Shown in pieces: positions 8,772 to 16,204 of a stretch of DNA of 22,651 nucleotides. The translations under genes were made by a program, and so were the position numbers. The stretch's first letter is position 1, and each line of letters opens with the position of its first letter. Below the pieces are notes generated by a model. It worked only from the letters and a program-made list of their open reading frames with translations, searched no databases and had not been told where the DNA came from. This DNA is from HGM04593 sp045661225 (lineage in GTDB: Bacteria > Bacteroidota > Bacteroidia > Bacteroidales > Bacteroidaceae): assembly GCA_045661225.1 (NCBI GenBank), contig JAZRFF010000043.1:1-22651 (forward strand), in the 5' to 3' direction.

Positions 8772-8945
8772 TTATTCAATATTATCTCTCATATATTCAA
8801 GGAAATAGATACCAATGTCATCGTGTCTTTCAAAAAAGTATTCCTTCTCTATTAATTTAATGTTATTCTCCTTTAGACATTGCAGAAGATCTAATGTACT
8901 AAAATGTTGTAAAATTTCTTTGGAGTGCTTATTTTTAAATATTGA
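8772..8945 (-). pseudogene. Out-of-frame coding remnant behind the GT4 gene
   Basis: A 57-codon open frame, shifted relative to the GT4 gene it partly overlaps, reads SIFKNKHSKEILQHFSTLDL, then LLQCLKENNIKLIEKEYFFE and RHDDIGIYFLEYMRDNIE before a TAA. It looks like genuine C-terminal protein and lacks a usable start. Its stop lies 7 bp before the ATG of the ATP-grasp gene, normal operon spacing. Two explanations fit. One is a one-base loss in the A5 tract (8932-8936, T5 on plus) of the GT4 gene, which would have separated its true C-terminus. The other is a 5'-truncated gene; the HFSTLDLLQCLKENN pattern recalls C-termini of class I SAM methyltransferases. The second is slightly favoured because the GT4 frame already ends in a GT4-like STPKKFYNIL. 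Confidence 0.55.
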
Positions 8946-10060
8946 CTACATTTGTCATTATCCAAATTTGCATCTGCTTCACTTGGGTCTGCGATGAATG
9001 CTGCAATAGTTTTTGGAGTTAAGTTTGGTTTCGCAATACCAATTCCGTTGTTCCTTATTATTTCTCCAAGCAAACCTTCCGTCGGTCCCAACACTGGCGT
9101 TCTGAATTGTGCTGCATATGTACAAACACCACTACTTTGTGAAATGTTTTTGTATGGTATTATAATATAGTCTGCAGCCTTACAAATTTCACCGAAGAGT
9201 TCATATTCACAGAACTTGTCATATATGATTAAATTGGCTTTGTCTTTAAGATTGTTAACCAATTGGTAAAATTCGTTCTTAATTGAATTGTTTACTTTGC
9301 CTGCAAAAATAAAGCTTTTCTTTACAAGTTCTTCTTTCTTGAGTGATGCAATCGCTTCAAGGATATCAATAGTACCTTTTCTTTTTGTCATAGAACCAAA
9401 ATGTATAAATAGAATATCACTATTGTTGATACCATGCTCTTTTCTTATATTCTCCCTGCTCTTTGTCACCTCTATTGGGTTGAAAGGATCGGGAAGGAAA
9501 GAAAAGTGTGTTGTCTTGTACACTTTATTATACTCTTCAGCATCTCCATAAGCATTTAACAGACAAACCTTTTTAAAATGTTTACATTTTGCCAATAACC
9601 AAAAGTTGAACTTGTCTACAATCTTCTTTATAGATTTTGAATAGTTATGATATTTAGGGATATAGTAGACAATGCTTGTTATTTTAGTTCCTCTTCTTAT
9701 AATAAAAGGCAAGAGGGGCATAAATGCTATAGTTTCAATCAAAATAGCTTCAGACAGTCCAGTCTCGTCTAATGTCTTCTTGAGAATTTTTGACAACACC
9801 CACGACTTTTTTAGTGGCGATTTACTTATTTCCAAATATTCGTGGGCCTCAAACTTGAAAAAATAGAACTTGACATTCGTACGCTCGGGCCATTCACGGG
9901 TACTCTTTACATCTTCAAAATAATCTGGTACAATGAATGTGAATTCAATATCAGCATCATTAATTGCATTCAAATATAGATGATGCAGATATTCAAGATT
10001 ATGCCCACCAAGATATGCATTAAAAATTGCAACTTTTCTTTTATATGTAGTTATATTCAT
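8891..10060 (-). CDS. GT4-like glycosyltransferase, 3' end possibly altered
   Basis: A 389-residue GT-B glycosyltransferase. The N-terminus has KVAIFNAYLGGHNLEYLHH, the acceptor-side glycine loop. The donor half has FIHFGSMTKRKGTIDILEAI, FIFAGKVNN, AADYIIIPYKNISQSSGVC and AAQFRTPVLGPTEGLLGEII, which together match GT4 architecture. It probably adds one sugar to the lipid-linked repeat unit. It begins 4 bp after the flippase stop. The 3' end is unusual: after the TAG at 8891 another frame stays open to 8772 with protein-like sequence, so the gene may be frameshifted near the A5 tract at 8932-8936 or joined to a remnant. The ending STPKKFYNILVH is itself plausible for the family, so the enzyme may be complete. 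Confidence 0.82.
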   Translation of the reverse strand: MNITTYKRKVAIFNAYLGGHNLEYLHHLYLNAINDADIEFTFIVPDYFEDVKSTREWPERTNVKFYFFKFEAHEYLEISKSPLKKSWVLSKILKKTLDETGLSEAILIETIAFMPLLPFIIRRGTKITSIVYYIPKYHNYSKSIKKIVDKFNFWLLAKCKHFKKVCLLNAYGDAEEYNKVYKTTHFSFLPDPFNPIEVTKSRENIRKEHGINNSDILFIHFGSMTKRKGTIDILEAIASLKKEELVKKSFIFAGKVNNSIKNEFYQLVNNLKDKANLIIYDKFCEYELFGEICKAADYIIIPYKNISQSSGVCTYAAQFRTPVLGPTEGLLGEIIRNNGIGIAKPNLTPKTIAAFIADPSEADANLDNDKCSQYLKISTPKKFYNILVH

Positions 10061-10064
10061 AGCG

Positions 10065-11504
10065 TTATTTTTTAATAAAAGACTTGAGAAGAACTAACAG
10101 ATTCTGAAAATCCGTCTGTTTCCAAAATAGTAAACCACCGACTATTACAGTTGTTGCCATTGATGCACTCACTCTTATAATAAGGTGTATATCCTGTAAA
10201 AGAGAACCTACAATATTCGCTATGACAATTGTCACAGCAAAACGGACAAATATTGGCAAAGTATCTTTGAATTGCTCTTTTAAAGAGTAGCCTATAGGCT
10301 TACCACAATAATAAAGGTTTATAAACAGCAAAAGTATTGAGTATATCGATTGTCCAAAAACAAAAAACTCAATCCCGTAATTAACTGTAATTGCAAGAAT
10401 TACAACCATAATCGTACGTCGTGTAATCTCAAGATAAAGTACTACATTTGATTTCCCTTTTACCATTAAGATATTTTGGTTAATACAATGTAGTGGATAC
10501 AAAATTCCCCCTATACCTATAAGCAAGAAAAACGTTCCTGCAGTTCTCCACTCCGGACTGCCCATTAGTAATTCAAACAGATTCTGTGCACAGCCTAATA
10601 TAAGCGACATAACAAGACCGACAAAAATCAATGTTACACCAATAATCCTCTTGTAACCAGTTTTTATATCCGCTTCACCATTATTCATCTTAGACAGTAT
10701 TGGGTAAGTAACTGACTGAATTACCTGAGTTGTTGTGTGCGAACCAAGGTTGTTAATACGAGAGGCCTGCGAATAAAACCCTAGTTCTGTGGCAGAGTAA
10801 ACTTTTCCAATAAGCAACAGATATATATCATTGAAAATTGTTCCAATAAGCCCAGACAATAAAAGATTTTTGGAGAATGCAAAATACTTTTTTAGGGACA
10901 TAAATGAGAATTTAAGAACGGGAATAAAATCCGTCGTAATCCACAAGAGCAATGCCTTAATAACGTATGTCATAAGATTCTGAGCCACCAATGCCCAAAC
11001 ATTCCTATATATACTTGCTATTATAATCGCTATAATGCTTGATATGACAGAAGCTACGAGTGAAATAAGGAACAATTTCTTAAATCTTATATCTTTCTGT
11101 AATTTTGTATTCTGTACAATAGATACAGCATTAAACAATAAAGTTAAAAAAGTTATTCTACAAACATCTGTCAAAACCGGCTCATTATAGAACTTTGCTA
11201 TCAAAGGAGAACAAAAAAACAATATTACATACAAGATAATAGAGAGCAGAATGTTTGAAAAGAAAATAGTAGAATAATCAACTTTTGTTACATTTTTTTC
11301 ACGTATTAGTGCCTGACCAAAGCCTGATGTAATTACAATATTGGCAAGTGCTGTAAAAATATACACCATTCCCATTAGACCATAATCACTCGGTACTAAA
11401 TAACGCGCCAAGACAAATGTGCATACTAACTGTATTCCTGAAACAGAAATAAGTTCAAGATATTTCCACACCACATTTGTTGCCAATTGTTTCGCTGTAC
11501 TCAT
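10065..11504 (-). CDS. wzx: Wzx-type polysaccharide flippase (MOP superfamily)
   Basis: A 479-residue polytopic membrane protein with about twelve to fourteen hydrophobic segments, expected to flip undecaprenyl-linked repeat units across the inner membrane. The N-terminus STAKQLATNVVWKYLELISV, then LARYLVPSDYGLMGMVYIF and SGFGQALIREKNVT, is typical of the WzxC/PST-type group of MOP exporters. Further in, GKVYSATELGFYSQASRI and QSVTYPILSKMN match the same family. I chose the ATG at 11504; the longer frame back to 11555 adds MASRRRETNIQNDRIGF and would overlap the upstream acyltransferase by 46 bp, whereas 11504 leaves a 5-bp gap. The gene is AT-rich and sits in the middle of the biosynthetic cassette. 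Confidence 0.9.
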   Translation of the reverse strand: MSTAKQLATNVVWKYLELISVSGIQLVCTFVLARYLVPSDYGLMGMVYIFTALANIVITSGFGQALIREKNVTKVDYSTIFFSNILLSIILYVILFFCSPLIAKFYNEPVLTDVCRITFLTLLFNAVSIVQNTKLQKDIRFKKLFLISLVASVISSIIAIIIASIYRNVWALVAQNLMTYVIKALLLWITTDFIPVLKFSFMSLKKYFAFSKNLLLSGLIGTIFNDIYLLLIGKVYSATELGFYSQASRINNLGSHTTTQVIQSVTYPILSKMNNGEADIKTGYKRIIGVTLIFVGLVMSLILGCAQNLFELLMGSPEWRTAGTFFLLIGIGGILYPLHCINQNILMVKGKSNVVLYLEITRRTIMVVILAITVNYGIEFFVFGQSIYSILLLFINLYYCGKPIGYSLKEQFKDTLPIFVRFAVTIVIANIVGSLLQDIHLIIRVSASMATTVIVGGLLFWKQTDFQNLLVLLKSFIKK

Positions 11505-11509
11505 AAACC

Positions 11510-12271
11510 CTATTCTATCATTTTGGATATTCGTTTCTCTTCGTCTGGACGCCACCCACTGGTAATTGCGACATCTTTTTTTACAACAACAGCAGGGTTA
11601 CCCACAATCAACAAGTTGCTACCGTCCTTACTAAAATCACCACTAACCTTTGAAACACAAGATACAACACAACCATTGGGTAGTACCGTTCCTTTTCCTA
11701 TAGTAGTCCTATTACCGATAAAAACATCGTCACCTATTATCACTGGTTTTAAACGAGGGTAATATTTCTCTTTTTCGACATTGTAAAGAAAGTGAAAATC
11801 CGTATCAAATAGTTGTGATTCCCAAGAGACTCGGACATCATTTCCAATAGTTATTGATTTGCAGCATACAACCTTTGAATTTGAGCCAAACCCAACGTGG
11901 TTGCCAACAGTTAATTGTGCCCCTTTACGTATATACAATTTAACACCAGGATGCATTTTAACATTCCCGCCAATTCTCAACGTTCCTTGATTATTGAACA
12001 GAGTCTTTGGGTTGGTTACCTCAAAACTAGAAATGTATATTAGCCCAATAGTTAGCATTCCAGGATAAACGTTATCTGAAAATTCTATTTTACCAACATT
12101 CCTAATAATTGTATTCTTTGATACAATTATTGGTATTTTGACAGCTTGCCTTAAAGGAAGAGCCTTGAAATTAACCCATAAGGTCTTTAGCCAATTTATA
12201 CGCCAAAAGAAACGTCTTATAACAGACATCGAGAATCTTCTATCCTTGTTGTTAGAAATAACATCACTCAT
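11510..12271 (-). CDS. Hexapeptide-repeat (left-handed beta-helix) acyltransferase
   Basis: A 253-residue member of the LbH/WbbJ-like O-acetyltransferase group, probably acetylating a sugar of the repeat unit in the cytoplasm. Imperfect hexapeptide turns run through most of the protein: GTLRIGGNVKMHPGVKLYI, GAQLTVGNHVGFGSNSKVV, KSITIGNDVRVS and then VIIGDDVFIGNRTTIGKGTV. The DTDFHFLYN segment supplies the conserved histidine of this group at its usual place between helix sections. C-terminal NLLIVGNPAVVVKK is also typical. It ends 5 bp before the flippase start and begins 43 bp after the membrane acyltransferase. Acetyl-CoA is the likely donor, but the acyl group cannot be read from sequence. 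Confidence 0.85.
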   Translation of the reverse strand: MSDVISNNKDRRFSMSVIRRFFWRINWLKTLWVNFKALPLRQAVKIPIIVSKNTIIRNVGKIEFSDNVYPGMLTIGLIYISSFEVTNPKTLFNNQGTLRIGGNVKMHPGVKLYIRKGAQLTVGNHVGFGSNSKVVCCKSITIGNDVRVSWESQLFDTDFHFLYNVEKEKYYPRLKPVIIGDDVFIGNRTTIGKGTVLPNGCVVSCVSKVSGDFSKDGSNLLIVGNPAVVVKKDVAITSGWRPDEEKRISKMIE

Positions 12272-12314
12272 ATTTCAAACCTTCATCTTTACAAAAAATT
12301 ACGCATAAAATTAT

Positions 12315-13280
12315 TTAGTTCCCCAATAACAAACGAGAGAGTGTCCTATGTTTTTCGACTAATAATGCAAATTTATATATTACAAACATTTCTGCTAGTG
12401 CCAATATTATAGACGAAATATCCAAGAGGAAAGGATTTTCTATAGAAAAATCACAAAAGACTAACAAACGACGTATAAATCCGTTTATCACAGTTGTCAT
12501 TGTATAAAAGGCAAGTGTATAAGCTCCATATTTAGAAATACTTTGTATAAACAAGGAAGAATCAATCTTTTTAAATAAGATAAACAGAAATGTTGAACCC
12601 GATATTCCAATAGCAAATCTAAGAAGATATGAATATACCATATTTTCGTCTATACAAATTATGTCCAAAGGTGACAAATATACAGTATGCTGCAATCCCC
12701 AACAAGTAAAATATAATGTTATAAAAACTATTCCAAAAACAAAAGCAACATACAAATTTAATTTATCTATATATTTTCTCAGTATATAACCATATATTAG
12801 GAATGGAAACATAAAATTTGTATGCGAATATTTATATACAGGAATCAATAGCACAAAAAGCAAAGACAGAACTAATAATATAACATTATTCTTAATAAAC
12901 ATTGAGAATAATTTTATTGTTATCAGTGAAAAGAACAAAGCAGACAAATACCAAAACAACACAAATAAACTTTTAAAGTTTGGAATGCTTAATGTAATTA
13001 CAGAATAAATAAATAAATAAATAATCATCGGAACAATAAGGCGTGAGAATTTATTATATATGTAATCTTTAAAAGAACATTCCCTTATTTTATCAAAATT
13101 CAACACATACCCACTCGCTATCATAAATAAAGGCATATGAATGGAAATAAACAAGTCATTGGGTATTATTTTGTCAGGAAACATTGTACAAGATAGACTT
13201 TGAGCACAATGTCCTATAGTGACAATAAACATTGCAAATACCTTTATAAAATCCAAATACGCGATTCTCTTCTTTCCCAT
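12315..13280 (-). CDS. Acyltransferase-3 family membrane O-acyltransferase
   Basis: A 321-residue polytopic membrane protein with about ten hydrophobic segments. The N-terminus RIAYLDFIKVFAMFIVTIGH carries the family K/R-x10-H motif (K13 and H24), and FISIHMPLFMIASGYVL and NKFSRLIVPM are further hallmarks. Such proteins O-acylate extracytoplasmic polysaccharides or lipid-linked sugars, here presumably the product of this locus. It has the strongest A+T bias in the locus and marks the upstream edge of the AT-rich half. A 101-bp gap with a hairpin separates it from wecC. No clear promoter signature was found in that gap, so it is probably read from upstream through the hairpin. Confidence 0.86.
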   Translation of the reverse strand: MGKKRIAYLDFIKVFAMFIVTIGHCAQSLSCTMFPDKIIPNDLFISIHMPLFMIASGYVLNFDKIRECSFKDYIYNKFSRLIVPMIIYLFIYSVITLSIPNFKSLFVLFWYLSALFFSLITIKLFSMFIKNNVILLVLSLLFVLLIPVYKYSHTNFMFPFLIYGYILRKYIDKLNLYVAFVFGIVFITLYFTCWGLQHTVYLSPLDIICIDENMVYSYLLRFAIGISGSTFLFILFKKIDSSLFIQSISKYGAYTLAFYTMTTVINGFIRRLLVFCDFSIENPFLLDISSIILALAEMFVIYKFALLVEKHRTLSRLLLGN

Positions 13281-13331
13281 AAAACAGGTTTTAGTATCGT
13301 CTATTTTACATTCTATTGTATCTAAATTACA

Positions 13332-13360
13332 CCCATAGACGCATTGAATGCGTCTATGGG
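13332..13360. terminator. Hairpin between wecC and the variable cassette
   Basis: A 13-bp perfect stem pairs CCCATAGACGCAT (13332-13344) with ATGCGTCTATGGG (13348-13360) around a TGA loop. On the plus strand it is followed by ATTTTT, while the operon reads the minus strand, where the following bases are TGTAATTT, a poor T-run. It could be a leaky terminator or attenuator inside the locus, or a boundary mark left by cassette exchange. Confidence 0.5.
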
Positions 13361-13381
13361 ATTTTTCTATTAAGATAGAGT

Positions 13382-14587
13382 TTACTTTTTGTAAATTCCG
13401 CAGAAATCAAGTATTATCTTACTCTCGTTCCAAGGCAATGTCTTGAACTGGTCGTGCGCGGTTAGCATCACAACAATATCGGCTTGCTCATAGGCCTCCT
13501 TGTAGTCGGTTAGCTTAAACTGCTTGTGTTCCTCAACATTTGGTTCTACAATGAGAATGTCGGCGTTGTTGCACATCTGCATAACCTTGCCCACAATGGT
13601 TTTTGAAGGCGATTCGCGCAGGTCGTCGATATTGGGTTTGAACGCCAATCCCATCATTGCAACAACAGGTTTACGGCCGTTCTTTAACTCAAATTCAAGC
13701 ATTGTGCTCTTAACCTTTTCGGCACACCAAAAACTCTTGTAGTTATTGATATTGCGTGCAGTTGCTATTATCTTGCTCTCGGCAGGATAATCGGCTGTAA
13801 TAAAGTAGGGGTCAACGGCAATGCAGTGACCGCCGACACCGCAACCGGGCTGCAGAATGTTCACACGCGGGTGTTTATTGGCAAGAGCTATCAGTTCCCA
13901 CACGTTTATTCCGGCCTTGTCGCAGATGAGCGACAGCTCGTTGGCAAAGGCTATCTGCACGTCGCGACTGCTGTTCTCGGTGAGTTTGCACATCTCGGCC
14001 GTGCGACAGTTGGTTCGGTGAAGTTCACCCTTGACAAACTGTGAGTAGAACCCGATGGCTTTGTCGGTCGATTCAGGGTTTAGACCACCAATAACGCGGT
14101 CGTTGTGTACAAGTTCGTATATTACGTTACCGGGGAGCACGCGCTCGGGACAGTATGCAATGTATATTTTACCCTCAAGTTCGGGGCGTTCGCCAAAGAT
14201 GATGTTTGCCATCATCTCGGTAGTACCTATGGGCGATGTAGACTCTATGACGTAAAGGTCTCCCTCTTTAAGCAAAGGAAGCACCGCACGGGTGGCAGCC
14301 TCGACGTATGAAACATCAGGTTCGTGGTCTCCTTTAAAAGGAGTGGGCACAACCATAAAGTAGGCATCGCACTCTTGCGGTGTTGTGTATGCCTTAAACT
14401 TACCTGCAGCAATTACCTCTTTGAGCATATCCTCCATTCCGGGTTCTATGATATGGAGCTTACCCTGATTGGTTACCTCTACTACTTTGGGGTTAATATC
14501 GACGCCAACAACGTCAACACCGTGCTTTGCTGCGATAATTGCTGTGGGGAGGCCAATGTAGCCGAGTCCCATAAAACATGCTTTCAT
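13382..14587 (-). CDS. wecC: UDP-N-acetyl-D-mannosamine dehydrogenase
   Basis: A 401-residue enzyme of the UDP-glucose/GDP-mannose dehydrogenase family, oxidising UDP-ManNAc to UDP-ManNAcA in the cytoplasm with two NAD+. The Rossmann motif GLGYIG lies at 7-12. STSPIGTT near 117-123 and YCPERVLPGN near 145-154 are conserved in WecC-type members. The catalytic cysteine is C255 in GVGGHCIAVDPYF, and the C-terminal domain has GLAFKPNIDDLRESPS. Length is close to E. coli WecC. It follows wecB by 20 bp, so the pair delivers the two steps from UDP-GlcNAc. Composition is richer in G+C than the genes downstream, consistent with a conserved part of the locus. Confidence 0.93.
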   Translation of the reverse strand: MKACFMGLGYIGLPTAIIAAKHGVDVVGVDINPKVVEVTNQGKLHIIEPGMEDMLKEVIAAGKFKAYTTPQECDAYFMVVPTPFKGDHEPDVSYVEAATRAVLPLLKEGDLYVIESTSPIGTTEMMANIIFGERPELEGKIYIAYCPERVLPGNVIYELVHNDRVIGGLNPESTDKAIGFYSQFVKGELHRTNCRTAEMCKLTENSSRDVQIAFANELSLICDKAGINVWELIALANKHPRVNILQPGCGVGGHCIAVDPYFITADYPAESKIIATARNINNYKSFWCAEKVKSTMLEFELKNGRKPVVAMMGLAFKPNIDDLRESPSKTIVGKVMQMCNNADILIVEPNVEEHKQFKLTDYKEAYEQADIVVMLTAHDQFKTLPWNESKIILDFCGIYKK

Positions 14588-14607
14588 AAATGCTTATTTT
14601 TAAGTAA

Positions 14608-15759
14608 TTATTTTAGTGTTTCTACTATTCTACTACACGCAAGACCATCGCCGTAAGGGTTAACAGCCTTGCTCATTGCATCGTAGTGCGCAGGGTCGTC
14701 GAGCAAGAGCGACACCTCGCACATAATCTTGTCATAATCGGTACCGACGAGCTTGACAGTGCCAGCCTCAAGAGCCTCGGGACGCTCGGTAGTGTCGCGC
14801 ATTACAAGCACCGGCTTGCCAAGACCGGGAGCCTCTTCCTGAATACCGCCGCTGTCGGTAAGCACAATGTTGCTCTTGTCCATAAGGTACACGAATGAGA
14901 GATATTCAAGAGGCTCAATAAAGAACATATTACCCAAGTTGCTCAAATCATCACCGAAAACCTCGTGAATGGGCTTGCGCACATTGGGGTTCAGGTGCAT
15001 TGGGTAGACAAAGTCCACATCGGGGTACTTTTGTGTAAGGTCGCGTATAGCGGTACACATACTGATGAAGCCGTCGCCAAAATTCTCGCGACGGTGACCG
15101 GTAATGAGCACAAGTTTCTTGCCACCGTCAAGGCGTGCCACGTCGTAACCGGCTGTGGCGAGCAAATTCTTTAGTTCATCGTTAAGAACTTTATCCTCTT
15201 TTATTTTATTTACAACCCAGTAAAGAGCATCTATAACGGTGTTACCTGTAACGGTGATACTCTCGGGAGCGACAGCCTCGCGCAGAAGGTTTGCCTTACT
15301 CAGCGGTGTTGGTGCAAAATTATATGTAGCAATGCGACCTGTTATCTGGCGGTTCATCTCCTCGGGCCAGGGGCTGTATATATTATGAGTACGCAAGCCT
15401 GCCTCAACGTGAGCCACCGGTATCTGCTGGTAGAATGCAGCAAGGGCAGCCGCGGTGCTTGTGGTTGTATCGCCGTGCACAAGAACAACTTCGGGCTGCG
15501 ATTCCTTGAGCACGTCGCGCATTCCAACGAGCACACGAGCGGTAACGTCGTACAAGTCCTGACCTTGTTTCATTATATTAAGGTCGTAGTCAGGGGTTAT
15601 CTCGAAGAGTTGCAGCACCTGGTCGAGCATTTGACGATGCTGACCGGTAACACATACAATAGTCTTGAATGTGTCGGGGTATTTTTGAAACTCCTTAACT
15701 AACGGAGCCATTTTAATAGCCTCGGGACGAGTTCCAAATACAAGCATTACTTTTTTCAT
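14608..15759 (-). CDS. wecB: UDP-N-acetylglucosamine 2-epimerase
   Basis: A 383-residue non-hydrolysing epimerase that interconverts UDP-GlcNAc and UDP-ManNAc in the cytoplasm. Family motifs appear in order: FGTRPEAIKMAP (8-19), HGDTTT (95-100), HVEAGLRT (117-124), PEEMNR (132-137), GHRRENFG (221-228), PMHLNP (253-258) and TDSGGIQEEAPGLGKPVL (301-318) with RDTTERPEA following. Length is normal. WecC follows directly and uses its product. A 445-bp non-coding stretch separates it from the upstream dehydrogenase; this holds two structured elements, so wecB may have its own 5' control. No TAnnTTTG promoter was found in that stretch. Confidence 0.95.
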   Translation of the reverse strand: MKKVMLVFGTRPEAIKMAPLVKEFQKYPDTFKTIVCVTGQHRQMLDQVLQLFEITPDYDLNIMKQGQDLYDVTARVLVGMRDVLKESQPEVVLVHGDTTTSTAAALAAFYQQIPVAHVEAGLRTHNIYSPWPEEMNRQITGRIATYNFAPTPLSKANLLREAVAPESITVTGNTVIDALYWVVNKIKEDKVLNDELKNLLATAGYDVARLDGGKKLVLITGHRRENFGDGFISMCTAIRDLTQKYPDVDFVYPMHLNPNVRKPIHEVFGDDLSNLGNMFFIEPLEYLSFVYLMDKSNIVLTDSGGIQEEAPGLGKPVLVMRDTTERPEALEAGTVKLVGTDYDKIMCEVSLLLDDPAHYDAMSKAVNPYGDGLACSRIVETLK

Positions 15760-15838
15760 AATTACACTTTTATTGTATTAACTTTCTTTTCTATTCAATT
15801 ATATTGCTATTTGCATTAGCAATAATTTCGTTTTTGCG

Positions 15839-15919
15839 CCCACAGGTGCGGTCAAACACCTGCGGGCCGGGTTATACGCACTGCTTTTTATATTGTTTCC
15901 AATATCTTACGTATAATCC
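15839..15919 (-). ncRNA. Two-stem RNA-like element, copy A
   Basis: Read on the minus strand, stem P1 pairs 15919-15910 (GGATTATACG) with 15878-15869 (CGTATAACCC) with one A-C mismatch. Inside it a 6-bp hairpin, ATATTG with CAATAT, closes on a GAAA tetraloop. Stem P2 pairs 15866-15857 (CCCGCAGGTG) with 15848-15839 (CACCTGTGGG), including one G-U pair, around TTTGACCG. There is no T-run after P2, so it is not a canonical terminator. It lies about 80 bp before wecB on the same strand. No known RNA family was recognised. Confidence 0.5.
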
Positions 15920-16015
15920 CTAAATTTATATCATACTTTTATTCGCACCCCCTCTTAGCCACTTTGTCACACGAGGGAATTGTTATTTTTTATTCGCTTT
16001 TCATTCCTTTTTGTA

Positions 16016-16100
16016 CCCTTAGGCGCGGTCAAGCACCTAAGGGCGAGATTATACGCACCACTTTTATTTGTTCTTCGAATAGTATTTAAGCATATAATCT
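16016..16100 (-). ncRNA. Two-stem RNA-like element, copy B
   Basis: This is homologous to copy A, about 180 bp upstream in transcript direction. On the minus strand P1 pairs AGATTATATGC (16100-16090) with GCGTATAATCT (16056-16046), fully paired with one U-G. P2 pairs CCCTTAGGTG (16043-16034) with CGCCTAAGGG (16025-16016), fully paired with one U-G, around CTTGACCG. Paired positions change together relative to copy A, for example C-G to T-A in P2, while the TTGACCG loop is kept. Similarity continues outside the stems, with GATATAA before P1 and CAAAAA after P2. Confidence 0.5.
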
Positions 16101-16204
16101 TTATTATATCTTTTTCATTTCCTATGCCGGTTACGCAACATTCCAAAAAAGAAGGCAAAGTAAATTTATTCCTAAATAGTTTTTAACTCTTTGTATTTTA
16201 CAAC

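Larger units (their letters stand above)
15760..16204. other. Non-coding gap between the dehydrogenase and wecB
   Basis: This stretch holds no convincing gene. It contains two homologous two-stem elements (15839-15919 and 16016-16100), a small AT-rich hairpin pairing TATTGCTA (15802-15809) with TAGCAATA (15817-15824), and a weaker CCCTC/GAGGG pairing (15950-15954 with 15973-15977). Short open frames on both strands (16158-15967 minus and 15980-16186 plus) run through the structured elements and are judged spurious. No canonical Bacteroidota promoter was recognised on either strand. Confidence 0.7.

Noticed and set aside
8765..8779. TTG start for the ATP-grasp protein at 8779
   Set aside because: It would add MNKNT and overlap the stop of the remnant frame; the ATG at 8764 gives a normal family N-terminus.
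11505..11555. Upstream start for the flippase
   Set aside because: It would overlap the preceding acyltransferase by 46 bp and adds a charged stretch unlike flippase N-termini; ATG 11504 follows the stop by 5 bp.
15839..16043. P2 hairpins as Rho-independent terminators
   Set aside because: On the minus strand P2 is followed by GCGCAAAAAC or TACAAAAAGG, with no T-run.
15967..16186. Small ORFs of 63 (minus) and 68 (plus) codons in the gap before wecB
   Set aside because: Both run through the structured element copy B, have no promoter or family resemblance, and look like by-products of the inverted repeats.
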